Of a DNA stretch of 64,000 bases, positions 36,157-45,131 are shown one piece after another. Position 1 is the stretch's first letter; each line of letters begins with the position of its first letter. The stretch is taken from positions 62,001 to 126,000 of the forward strand of contig JAZREP010000001.1 of the NCBI GenBank assembly GCA_045660865.1, in the 5' to 3' direction. The translations under genes and the position numbers were made by a program. Below the pieces are notes generated by a model. The model did no database searches. It saw only the letters and a list, made by a program, of their open reading frames with translations, and was not told the DNA's origin. Origin of the DNA: CAZRRV01 sp045660865 (GTDB lineage Bacteria > Bacillota > Clostridia > Oscillospirales > Acutalibacteraceae).

Positions 36157-37404
36157 ATGAAGGTTCTCTGGCTATGTAATATTGTACTTCCTGATATCGC
36201 CGAAAGTGAAAATTTACCCAAAGCCTTCGGTGGCGGTTGGATGACATATCTTTCTAAACAAGTGTCAAATTGTGAAGATATTGAATTATGCGTTTGCTCT
36301 CCAAGTAAATATATAAAAGTGAAAAAAGAAGGCGAGATAAACGGTTTATCATATATCCTTTTTAACCCTTCTGCAGCAAAAAACGTAAAACTTTTTCACG
36401 AAATACTTGAACAGTTTAAGCCGGATTTGGTACATATTTTCGGTACAGAATACCTTCATTCTTATACAATGATAAAAACTTGCAAGGATAGAGGAATCCT
36501 TGATAGTACAATTGTAGGCATACAAGGTATGGTTTCAGTTGTCGCAAAACACTATTTTTCCTTTTTACCCAACAAAATTATTCACCGTTATACGTTAAGA
36601 GACATTTTGCTGGGTGCCAACATTTATAACCAGCAAAAACAATTTGTTTTGCGTGGTAACTATGAGGAAAAAACCTTATCCTTGGCTAAGCACGTTATTG
36701 GTCGCACAGATTGGGACAAGGCATGCACTTTACGATTAAACCCCAATTTGCAGTACCATTTCTGCAATGAAACATTGCGTAAGCCTTTTTACGAAAATGA
36801 GTGGTCTTTGGACAAGTGTGAAAAACATTCAATATTCGTGAGCCAGAGCACATATCCAATTAAAGGCTTTCATCTTATGCTGGAAGCTATGGCAGATGTT
36901 GTTAAGGTTTATCCTGATGTTCATTTATATACAACAGGTCAAAATCCTTTAAAGCTTTCATTTAAACAAAAATTACGCCAAACTTATTACAACAAATATT
37001 TAGGCAAACTTATAAAGAAATATAAACTCGAAAACAATGTTACTTTTTTAGGGTATCTTGATGAACATAAAATGTGTGAAAGATATCTTAAAGCGCATGT
37101 TTTTGTTTCCCCGTCAACTTTGGAAAATTCACCTAACTCAGTTGGTGAAGCCATGATTTTAGGTGTTCCGACAGTATCTACTGATGTTGGTGGGGTTAAA
37201 AACCTTCTTAAACATGGTAAAGAGGGGTTTGTTTATCAGTCTGATGCGCCTTATATGGCGGCATACTACATAAAACAAGTTTTTGCTGATGATGATTTGG
37301 CATTGGAATTTTCAAAAAATTCAAAACTACACGCCAATGAGTTATATAACAGTGAAACAAATTTGGAAAAATTGTTACATATTTACAAGGAAATTTTAAA
37401 ATGA
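36157..37404 (+). CDS. Glycosyltransferase family 4
   Basis: A 415-residue GT-B enzyme. The donor-side motif is FVSPSTLENSPNSVGEAMILGVPTV (about 310), with VSTDVGGVKNLL and GREGF-like KHGKEGFVY after it. TTGGAGGG precedes the ATG. It overlaps the next gene by four bases (ATGA). Confidence 0.85.
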   Translation: MKVLWLCNIVLPDIAESENLPKAFGGGWMTYLSKQVSNCEDIELCVCSPSKYIKVKKEGEINGLSYILFNPSAAKNVKLFHEILEQFKPDLVHIFGTEYLHSYTMIKTCKDRGILDSTIVGIQGMVSVVAKHYFSFLPNKIIHRYTLRDILLGANIYNQQKQFVLRGNYEEKTLSLAKHVIGRTDWDKACTLRLNPNLQYHFCNETLRKPFYENEWSLDKCEKHSIFVSQSTYPIKGFHLMLEAMADVVKVYPDVHLYTTGQNPLKLSFKQKLRQTYYNKYLGKLIKKYKLENNVTFLGYLDEHKMCERYLKAHVFVSPSTLENSPNSVGEAMILGVPTVSTDVGGVKNLLKHGKEGFVYQSDAPYMAAYYIKQVFADDDLALEFSKNSKLHANELYNSETNLEKLLHIYKEILK

Positions 37405-38582
37405 AGATTACTTTTTTCTCAAACTTTTTGAACCATCATCAATTAACCTTTTCGCAAGAAATGTTAAAAAAATGCGAGTATCATTTTGTGGCAAACTGTC
37501 CTTTGCAAGAAGAACAGCGCAAACTCGGTTACGCAGATATGAATAGTAAGTTTTCTTTTGTTACACCGGCTTATGAGGGTGATGACAAAATACAAGAAGC
37601 ATTCAAACTTGCCGAGCAAAGTGATGTAACGATTATTGGTGGTGCTCAGTATGCCAATTATTTAAAGAGTTTTTTCAAAAAAAATCAATTATCATTTATG
37701 TATCATGAGCGAATTTTTAAGAAAAAACAGTATAAAATTCTTCCTCCAAAACAATTTTTATCTTTGTTAATTAATCATACAAAATATTTATTTAAACCTA
37801 TGTATTTGTTATCTGCCAGTGCTTATGCAGCTGCTGATTTTGCAAAGGGTTTTGCTTATCTTGGTAAGTGCTATAAATGGGGATACTTTCCTGAAACAAT
37901 TAGGTATGAAAATTTAGACAACCTAATGAACAGTAAAGAACCCAGCTCCTTACTCTGGGTTGGAAGATTGATTGATTGGAAGCACCCGGAATTATTGATA
38001 CAAATTGCTGAACGTCTAAAGCTCGAAGGTTTCAATTTTAGACTGCGTATAATTGGTACAGGCAATATGTTTGATGAAATAAAGCAAATGATAACCGACA
38101 AATCCTTAGAGGATTGTGTTGAATTGTTAGGCCCTATGTCACCTGAAGAGGTTCGCTCATATATGGAAAAATCACAAGTTTATCTTTTCACTTCTGATTT
38201 TAACGAAGGCTGGGGTGCAGTATTAAATGAATCTATGAACAGTGGTTGTGCCGTTGTAGCCAGCCACGCGATTGGTTCGGTTCCTTATCTGCTAAAAAAC
38301 GGTGAAAACGGCTTCGTATATAAAAATGGCGACTTTGAAGATTTGTATAAAAAAACAAAGTGTTTGCTTACAAATCAATTGTTAAGTAAGCAATTGGGAG
38401 AAAATGCATACCATACGATTGCAAACGAATGGAATGCCGAAGTTGCTGCTGAAAGATTGTTAGTGCTTTCTCAAGAGTTAATAAAGCACGGCAAATGCGA
38501 TGTTTATAAAGATGGCCCGTGTAGTCCTGCGAAAAAATTAAACAACGATTGGTTTAAAGGAGATAATAATGATATTTGTTGA
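37401..38582 (+). CDS. Glycosyltransferase family 4
   Basis: A 393-residue GT-B transferase. It has LLWVGRLIDWKHPELLIQIAERL (about 185) and the E-x7-E motif FNEGWGAVLNESMNSGCAVVAS (about 268-288). The N-terminal domain opens with FFSNFLNHHQLTFSQEM, a wording shared by many capsule GT4 enzymes. Its last 14 bases overlap the second fucosyltransferase. Confidence 0.85.
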   Translation: MKITFFSNFLNHHQLTFSQEMLKKCEYHFVANCPLQEEQRKLGYADMNSKFSFVTPAYEGDDKIQEAFKLAEQSDVTIIGGAQYANYLKSFFKKNQLSFMYHERIFKKKQYKILPPKQFLSLLINHTKYLFKPMYLLSASAYAAADFAKGFAYLGKCYKWGYFPETIRYENLDNLMNSKEPSSLLWVGRLIDWKHPELLIQIAERLKLEGFNFRLRIIGTGNMFDEIKQMITDKSLEDCVELLGPMSPEEVRSYMEKSQVYLFTSDFNEGWGAVLNESMNSGCAVVASHAIGSVPYLLKNGENGFVYKNGDFEDLYKKTKCLLTNQLLSKQLGENAYHTIANEWNAEVAAERLLVLSQELIKHGKCDVYKDGPCSPAKKLNNDWFKGDNNDIC

Positions 38583-39522
38583 AATGTCCGGTGGACTGGG
38601 TAATCAAATATTTCAATATTGTGCCGGTCGACTGTTTCAAAGCAAAAATGGTGATGATGTAGCTTATCATTATACAGCTATGACTGCAGCAGACCACGAT
38701 AACCGAGAAATCGCAATTGACAAGTTTTGTATTGTAGAAAATTGGAATCGTATACCTGATGCCGCAAATTTGTTTTCAGGATATAAATTCCGTGAGTTCA
38801 TTTTCAAACTTTCCAACTTTTTAACTGCTAAACTATATGGAAACTTGTTAAAAGCAGGGGAAAAAGAAAAATGGTTTTTCAGGTTAAAATGGAACGTTTT
38901 AAACCGTTTTGGGATTTACTTTCAACAGTTTGATTACTGTTTTCCAATCAAGAAAAGTTGGTTTAAAAACATTTTTGTGTTAGGTATGTGGCAAACGCCC
39001 TCATATTTTGAAAATATTTTACCTGTAATCAGTAATGAAATTCAGCTCAAATCAAGTGAGATTTTTCCTGAAGCACAGAAAATAATAGAAAATATGCATA
39101 ATACCAACTCGGTTTGTGTACATGTTAGACGCGGTGATTATATACGAATCCCCGGGTACCATATTTGTACAAACGAATATTACAAACGCGCTTTCAATAA
39201 AATATGCAGTTTGATAAGTAATCCGGTGTTTTACTTTTTTTCTGACGATATAGATTGGGTAACGGACAACCTTACGGTTGACGGTTGCGAATGTCATTAT
39301 GTTGACCGAAAAAACACCGATTATATCGACTTTGAAATTATGCGAAATGCAAAGCATTTTATTCTTTCAAACAGCACATATAGTTATTGGGTTTCAACCC
39401 TTGGTCAAGACCCGAAAAAAACAATCTGTGCACCCAACAAATGGTTTGCCGATGATAGGCATCATATAATTTATCAAAAAAATTGGTTATTGATTAATAC
39501 TGATGAAAGTGATGTTGGATAA
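38569..39522 (+). CDS. GT11 alpha-1,2-fucosyltransferase (second copy)
   Basis: A 317-residue GDP-fucose-dependent transferase. It has SGGLGNQIFQYCAGRLF at the start, HVRRGDY (His185 onward) and LSNSTYSYWVSTLG near residue 265. It differs from the copy at 34553 in most positions outside these motifs, so it is not a recent duplicate and probably uses another acceptor. Confidence 0.91.
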   Translation: MIFVEMSGGLGNQIFQYCAGRLFQSKNGDDVAYHYTAMTAADHDNREIAIDKFCIVENWNRIPDAANLFSGYKFREFIFKLSNFLTAKLYGNLLKAGEKEKWFFRLKWNVLNRFGIYFQQFDYCFPIKKSWFKNIFVLGMWQTPSYFENILPVISNEIQLKSSEIFPEAQKIIENMHNTNSVCVHVRRGDYIRIPGYHICTNEYYKRAFNKICSLISNPVFYFFSDDIDWVTDNLTVDGCECHYVDRKNTDYIDFEIMRNAKHFILSNSTYSYWVSTLGQDPKKTICAPNKWFADDRHHIIYQKNWLLINTDESDVG

Positions 39523-39537
39523 GAGGTAGTAGATTTT

Positions 39538-40326
39538 ATGAGTAAAAAAATCTCAATCGTAACACCGGTTTATAATTGTGAAGAATATATTGAACGCTGT
39601 ATTTTATCAATTAAAAACCAAAACTATGATAATTATGAGCATATAATTGTTGACGGTAATTCTACAGACCGTACAATGGAAATCATAGAAAAATATGTTG
39701 ATACTTATCCTGTAAAAGTAATTTCCGAAAAAGACAACGGTATGTATGATGCTATTTCAAAAGGTTTTAAAATGGCAAGTGGAGAGATTTTAGCTTGGTT
39801 AAATGCTGATGATACATATATGCCTTGGGCGTTTCAAATTATGAATGATGTTATCAGCCAAGGTGTGCATTGGGCTACAGGTATGAATGCATGGCAAAAT
39901 GATGAAAATGTTTTCTCTGTATCGGATATTCAGTTTTATAATCAAAAATGGATTCAAAAAGGATATTATGATAATCAAATTTTCAGATTTATTCAGCAGG
40001 AATCAACATTTTGGTCTAAGGACTTGTTTGACAGGGCAAACGGCTATGATTTGATTTCTTCATATCGACTTGCAGGCGATTTTGCCCTTTGGCGTGCATT
40101 TGCAAAGTTTGAGCCGCTTTATTCAGTAAACTCGGTAATTGGCGGTTTCAGAGTTCATGCGGGGCAGAAAAGCGAAAGTTCAGATGCTTATACAGCTGAA
40201 ATGAAACTTTGCAAAACATCAGCAATTAAAAAAGCTTTGCTGCGCATTAGCGGTAAAGCATTTAATAAGTTTCCTACCTTATGGAAGCAAAACCTAAAAT
40301 ACATTCGCATTAAAATAACAAAATAA
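39538..40326 (+). CDS. Glycosyltransferase family 2
   Basis: A 262-residue GT-A enzyme with SIVTPVYNCEEYIERCILS at the start, VDGNSTDRTMEII (about 37-49), the DxD-type NADDTYMPW (about 93) and an acceptor region QQESTFW. It probably adds one sugar to the lipid-linked repeat. The ED/DXD residues are intact. Confidence 0.88.
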   Translation: MSKKISIVTPVYNCEEYIERCILSIKNQNYDNYEHIIVDGNSTDRTMEIIEKYVDTYPVKVISEKDNGMYDAISKGFKMASGEILAWLNADDTYMPWAFQIMNDVISQGVHWATGMNAWQNDENVFSVSDIQFYNQKWIQKGYYDNQIFRFIQQESTFWSKDLFDRANGYDLISSYRLAGDFALWRAFAKFEPLYSVNSVIGGFRVHAGQKSESSDAYTAEMKLCKTSAIKKALLRISGKAFNKFPTLWKQNLKYIRIKITK

Positions 40327-40341
40327 AGCAGGGAAATACTA

Positions 40342-41520
40342 ATGTTAACTTGGATAAAAAAAATAAAGGCTCCTCTGTTCATAGCAATTTCGTGTTGTAT
40401 ACCCAAAAATAAAAAAATATGGCTTTTTGGAGCCTGGCAAGGTAAACTTTATGCGGACAATACGCGTTGTTTATTTGAGTATCTTTACGCACAGAATTCA
40501 AAGTGTAGAAAAATATGGATTGCAAAAGAAAATGATGTTGTAAGAAAAGTCCGTGAGGCAGGATATGAGGCATATCATTATCGCTCATTGAAAGGCATAT
40601 GGTATACGATAATAGGCAGCCTTGCTTTTTGTACGGAGAGTCACAATGATGTCAGTGATTTGTTAAATAAAAAAACGAAAGTTATTCAACTGTGGCACGG
40701 TATGGGCATTAAATCTGTTGGATTGGAAAGCGGATGGAACAATGGTCAAACCAAAGAAGAACTGAAATATTGGGAAGATTCCTATAAAAGACAACATGCG
40801 ACATGGTATTGGATGGTGGCCTCGGAGGAGGCAAAACAAAAATATATGCGTTCTTTTTCTGTCCCCGAGCAACAATTCACCATTACCGGTCAGCCTAAAG
40901 ATGATACATTTATTAATGTGCCGCAGTGTCAAATGATTGACGAAATACGCAAAGCACATCCAGGTTGTAAAATTGCGGTTTACCTGCCCACGCATCGAAA
41001 ATTTGGTACAGGTGTTGTGAATCCTATGTTGAGTGCCGAGGCACTCTTAAAAGTCGATGAACAATTGCGAAAAATAAATGCTGTTTTAATTTTCAAACCA
41101 CATTTTCATGAATTTAAGCTTTATGAAAAGATGAAAGGTGATTTAACAAATATTATTTTAGCACTTGACAAAGAAAAATATGGAGATGTTTATGAGTTTT
41201 TGCCTGCGTGTGATATGCTGATTACCGATTATTCCGGCATAATGTTTGGCTATTTAGCATCCGGAAAGCCAATTATCTACTTTACATATGATTACGATAC
41301 TTATGTCTCTGATGATGCTGGCTTTTGTTATGATTTCGATGATATTACCTATGGACCGATATGCAAAACTTGGGACGAGGTAATTGAAAATATTGATACT
41401 CTCTCTGCAGATGATTATTCAAATAAGCGAGAAAAACAACGTGCACGATTCTGTCCTTTCAACGATGGTAAAAATTGTGAACGAATTTACGAACAGGCTT
41501 GCAAATTGATAGATTTATAG
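40342..41520 (+). CDS. CDP-glycerol glycerophosphotransferase family protein (TagB/TagF-like)
   Basis: A 392-residue protein of the family that transfers polyol phosphate from CDP-polyol. Motifs are LWHGMGIKSVG (His about 118), AVYLPTHR (about 212), and LITDYSGIMFGY (about 295), with PIIYFTYDYDTY following. The length suits a single transfer rather than a long polymerase. The CDP-donor is likely made by the next gene. Confidence 0.87.
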   Translation: MLTWIKKIKAPLFIAISCCIPKNKKIWLFGAWQGKLYADNTRCLFEYLYAQNSKCRKIWIAKENDVVRKVREAGYEAYHYRSLKGIWYTIIGSLAFCTESHNDVSDLLNKKTKVIQLWHGMGIKSVGLESGWNNGQTKEELKYWEDSYKRQHATWYWMVASEEAKQKYMRSFSVPEQQFTITGQPKDDTFINVPQCQMIDEIRKAHPGCKIAVYLPTHRKFGTGVVNPMLSAEALLKVDEQLRKINAVLIFKPHFHEFKLYEKMKGDLTNIILALDKEKYGDVYEFLPACDMLITDYSGIMFGYLASGKPIIYFTYDYDTYVSDDAGFCYDFDDITYGPICKTWDEVIENIDTLSADDYSNKREKQRARFCPFNDGKNCERIYEQACKLIDL

Positions 41521-41530
41521 GAGCAGTGAA

Positions 41531-41959
41531 ATGGAAAAACAGTATAAAATCGGATTTACTGACGGTGTTTACGATATGTTTCATGTTGGTCACCTAAATA
41601 TGATTTATGAGGCAAAGAAACGTTGTGACTATTTGATTGTTGGCGTTCATTCTGATGCAATTGTTGAAAGTTACAAGAACCGTAAAACTGTCATTGATCA
41701 AGAAGATCGTCGAAAAATAGTTGAGGCAATTCGATATGTTGATAAAGCGGTTGTTAATGAGACTCGCGATAAAATTGAATTGTGGGAAAAATATCATTTT
41801 GATGTTATCTTTATCGGGGACGATTGGAAGGGCACTGAACGATGGAATAATTTTGAAAAGGTGTTAGCTGAGGTTGGTGTTTCGGTAGAGTATATTCCAT
41901 ATACTAAAGGTGTTTCAACGACTCAAATTCGGACACAATTAGGAGAAAACACGAAATGA
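41531..41959 (+). CDS. tagD: Glycerol-3-phosphate cytidylyltransferase-like (TagD)
   Basis: A 142-residue nucleotidyltransferase that couples CTP to a polyol phosphate, normally sn-glycerol 3-phosphate. The HIGH-type motif is GVYDMFHVGHLNM (His about 17-20) and the C-terminal motif is TKGVSTTQIR (about 126). A family member could use a different polyol phosphate. It overlaps the next open frame by ATGA. Confidence 0.87.
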   Translation: MEKQYKIGFTDGVYDMFHVGHLNMIYEAKKRCDYLIVGVHSDAIVESYKNRKTVIDQEDRRKIVEAIRYVDKAVVNETRDKIELWEKYHFDVIFIGDDWKGTERWNNFEKVLAEVGVSVEYIPYTKGVSTTQIRTQLGENTK

Positions 41960-42987
41960 AGTCTAAAAATGTTTTAAAATTTACATGTGAAGATATTTTA
42001 AAGTGTCGATATGAAATTTTTGGGATTGCGGCAATATGGATTGTAATGTTCCATATTCGAAACCATGTTGGATTCCCGTCATCTCTGGCTGTTTTGCGTT
42101 GAGTATCCTATATTTTAAGCTTTGGTAATTTGGGTGTTGATATATTTCTGTTTCTCTCAGCAATAGGATTATATAATTCAATGGAACATAATTCTGCATC
42201 TGTGTTTTACAAAAACAGAGTACGGCGAATAATATTGCCCTACGTAATTCCGGCGCTACTTTTCTTTGTTTGGTATAATTTTATTTTTCTCAAAGACGGT
42301 TTTGTCCAATTCCTTTTTAACCTAACAACGGTAAATTACTGGATAACAGGAGACCATCCCACTTGGTATGTTGCTTTTGCCATTATTTTATATGCAGCTT
42401 ATCCAATAATTCATAAGTTGGACACCAAAACGAAACACATATCTACAGCAGTTTTGATTTTCATATCAGTTGTTTTTGAGTTGGTACTTTTAGTTACGAA
42501 TAGTGCTTTTTATACGCTTTGCGAAAGAGCGTTATCTAGGCTCCCAATATTTTTAATTGGTGTTTGGCTTGCTCCGTTTATATTACAACGCAAGAAAATT
42601 TCGCTACTTGTAGTTTTTTCTGCGTTGGCAATATTGGCTGCAACAATGGGTATATTAATTTTCTTTTATGCAGCAATACCTATCATCTTGGTTCGTTACA
42701 TTTATGGTGTTATGGGCGTTTGCATAATTCTTGTCTATGCATATATAAGAAAACAAAAATTAACAAATTTTTTAGGAGTAATTTTTGCTTGGCTTGGCAA
42801 GATATCACTTGAAATTTATGTGGTCCATGTATTTATACTTAGAATAATCAGCGGGAATTCTTTGTGGAATGCTCTACCTGCTTGGTGCTGGTATGTTGTA
42901 CTTCTGTCCTTTTCTGTTTTGCTTGCTAAGCTACTCTCTTTGTCAGTAAGTAAAATAAACAAATATTTTTTTCGATTGGAGAATTAA
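41956..42987 (+). pseudogene. Acyltransferase family 3 protein interrupted by an in-frame TGA
   Basis: A membrane O-acyltransferase read in a single frame of 343 codons plus stop. Codon 49 is TGA (42100-42102) in the middle of the N-terminal part: SLAVLR-stop-VSYILSFGNLGVDIFLFLS. The N-terminal His in MFHIRNH (about 33) and the family motif GVDIFLFLSAIGLYNSM lie on either side, so it was one gene. The tagD overlap (ATGA) and intact downstream frame point to a recent single-base event. A shorter product could start at TTG 42130, but it would lack the first helix. Translation past the stop has no visible support. Confidence 0.85.
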
Positions 42988-42988
42988 A

Positions 42989-44029
42989 ATGAATAATAGA
43001 ATGATAATTGGTATTACTATGGGTGACCCTGCCGGTATTGGCGCAGAGATTACCGTTAAAGCTTTAAATGCAAAAAAAGTTTATGAAAAATGCATACCTG
43101 TGGTTATTGGAGACCTTGAAGCTTTGAAAGATGCTATTCGCTTTTGTAATCTGGCTTTAGAAATTAATGTTATCAATTCTCCACGTGAGGCGCTTGGCCA
43201 GTATGGTGTAGTAGATTGCATAAACTTGAATTTATTAAAACCAAATGGTTGGCAATATAAAGTGCCCTCTGCTCTCTGTGGTGATGCATCTTTTCAATAT
43301 GTAGTTTATGCTATTGAATTGGCAAAAAAACATGAGATTGAAGCTGTAATTACTGCGCCGATAAATAAGGAATCTATACATTTGGCAGGACATAATTATA
43401 GTGGACACACGGAAATCTTTGCCGATTACACAAATACGCAAAAGTATGCTATGCTATTGGCGAGTGGTGATTTGCGTGTTATTCATGTTTCCACGCATTG
43501 CTCTTTACGTGAGGCGTGTGACCGAGTAAAAAAAGACCGAGTCCTTGAGGTAATCAAACTTGCTGATAAGGGATTAAAACTGTTAGGTATAGAAAACCCG
43601 GTTATTGGCGTATCGGGACTGAATCCCCATTGCTCAGAAAATGGACTGTTTGGGGTAGAAGAGAAAAATGAAATTATTCCCGCTATTGAGGAGGCTCGTA
43701 AGTGCGGTATCAATGTAATTGGACCAGAACCTCCAGATACAGTTTTTGTTAAATGTATGGGCGGAAAGTATGATATTGTGGTAGCAATGTACCACGATCA
43801 AGGACATATTCCTTTAAAACTTTCAGGGTTTAAACTAAATCCGAATACAAACACCTATACTTCTATGAGTGGAATCAATTGCACTATCGGATTGCCGATT
43901 ATTCGCGCATCAGTTGATCATGGTACAGCATATGGTAAAGCAGGCGAGGGTAGAGCTAACGAGGAAAGTATGCTAGATGCGATTTATGCTGGCATAGAGA
44001 TGTCAAATAATATGTTTGGAGTAAAATAA
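42989..44029 (+). CDS. PdxA-like 4-phospho-acid dehydrogenase
   Basis: A 346-residue NAD-dependent dehydrogenase/decarboxylase of the PdxA family. Metal ligands His140 (SGHTE), His214 (LNPHCSEN) and His269 or His273 (MYHDQGH) are present, as is the start motif GITMGDPAGIGAE. The wording matches the PdxA2 group, which acts on 4-phospho-D-threonate or -erythronate, as well as true PdxA. No pdxJ, serC or DUF1537 kinase is nearby. Sitting in a polysaccharide locus beside an ATP-grasp gene, it may make a surface-polymer precursor. GGAGA lies 7 nt before the ATG. Confidence 0.85.
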   Translation: MNNRMIIGITMGDPAGIGAEITVKALNAKKVYEKCIPVVIGDLEALKDAIRFCNLALEINVINSPREALGQYGVVDCINLNLLKPNGWQYKVPSALCGDASFQYVVYAIELAKKHEIEAVITAPINKESIHLAGHNYSGHTEIFADYTNTQKYAMLLASGDLRVIHVSTHCSLREACDRVKKDRVLEVIKLADKGLKLLGIENPVIGVSGLNPHCSENGLFGVEEKNEIIPAIEEARKCGINVIGPEPPDTVFVKCMGGKYDIVVAMYHDQGHIPLKLSGFKLNPNTNTYTSMSGINCTIGLPIIRASVDHGTAYGKAGEGRANEESMLDAIYAGIEMSNNMFGVK

Positions 44030-45102
44030 TGTTTATTATTCGTTTATTTTTAAGAGTAGCTGATTGGATTAGAGTTCAGTTGCGTAGACAACAGGTTGTT
44101 AATTCTCATAATTATAATTTAGACATTAGCGATAAAAATATTGCTGATTTACGTCGCAAAGGCTTCTCAATTAATGAAAGTGCTTTATATAATCTTGATG
44201 AAAATAATTTCAAGGATTATATCAGCGTTTGGGAATCCTATCAACCTCGTATGATAAATTCCCCATACTTTGCATTATCAGACGATAAATATCTATTCTC
44301 ATTGGTGTTCGGCAAATTCGTAGAGGTCCCGAAAACTTATGGGCTGATTGATAATGGTCGTATCATCCCAATTGATTCGAAAAATTTATCAAATGAAACC
44401 TTGTATAATTTTTTAATTGAGAATCGTGGTGGAGTAATAAAAAATCGTGGTGGATTTGACGGATATGAAGTTTATGTGTTCTCTGTTGATGATGGAAAAC
44501 TTTATTATAAAAATAAGGAAATAAGTGAGAAAGAATTAGCTTCAATTGTTAATCCGTTCAAAAATGGTATTATCCAAAGTAAAATTGCGCAAGGTGAATT
44601 TGAAAATAAAATTTTTGACCAAAGCGTTAATACCATTCGTGCTATTTCTATGCGCACAGGACACAATAATCGCCATGAAGTGGTGGCAGCTATCCAAAGG
44701 ATTGGAAACAAAAAAAGTGCGCCGGTTGATAATTTTAATCAGGGCGGTTATTCGGCGTTTATTAATGTCGAAACTGGTGAACTTAGTAGCATGAGCAGTT
44801 TATTTTCTTTGGATAAAGACGGTAAAAGAGTGTTTTATGATAAACATCCCGATAGCGGAACTCAGGTTAAAGGATTAGTAATTCCGCATTGGAATCAGAT
44901 TAAAGATACAATAGCCGATGTAACTGAAAAACTTCCATTCTTTGAATATATCGCTTGGGACATTGTGCTTAAGGATGATGGTGTTGCCGTTATTGAAACA
45001 AATATGAAATCAGGCTTGGGTTCATTCCAAATTCACGGAGGACTGAAAAAAGAATATTTGGGTCAAAAATATAGAGATAAAGGCTTTTTAATAAACGATT
45101 AG
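44029..45102 (+). CDS. Sugar-transfer-associated ATP-grasp protein
   Basis: A 357-residue ATP-grasp ligase of the type seen in polysaccharide loci (PF14397). The C-terminal half has NTIRAISMRTG (about 203), FNQGGYSAFINVETGEL (about 238) and the metal-binding WDIVLKDDGVAVIETNMKSGLGSFQ (about 308-332). The N-terminal 120 residues are helical. Its reaction is unknown; ATP-grasp enzymes join a carboxylate to an amine or other nucleophile. It begins at the base after the PdxA-like stop, consistent with a paired role. Confidence 0.75.
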   Translation: MFIIRLFLRVADWIRVQLRRQQVVNSHNYNLDISDKNIADLRRKGFSINESALYNLDENNFKDYISVWESYQPRMINSPYFALSDDKYLFSLVFGKFVEVPKTYGLIDNGRIIPIDSKNLSNETLYNFLIENRGGVIKNRGGFDGYEVYVFSVDDGKLYYKNKEISEKELASIVNPFKNGIIQSKIAQGEFENKIFDQSVNTIRAISMRTGHNNRHEVVAAIQRIGNKKSAPVDNFNQGGYSAFINVETGELSSMSSLFSLDKDGKRVFYDKHPDSGTQVKGLVIPHWNQIKDTIADVTEKLPFFEYIAWDIVLKDDGVAVIETNMKSGLGSFQIHGGLKKEYLGQKYRDKGFLIND

Positions 45103-45131
45103 TTTTTATTCTGTGTAAGAATGGAGAATTT

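Noticed and set aside
42100..42102. TGA in the acyltransferase as a recoded codon (selenocysteine or an altered genetic code)
   Set aside because: No SECIS-like hairpin follows the codon, and the family has no Cys or Sec at this place. TGA is used as a normal stop in other genes here, such as ruvC and sigE, so a point mutation is simpler.
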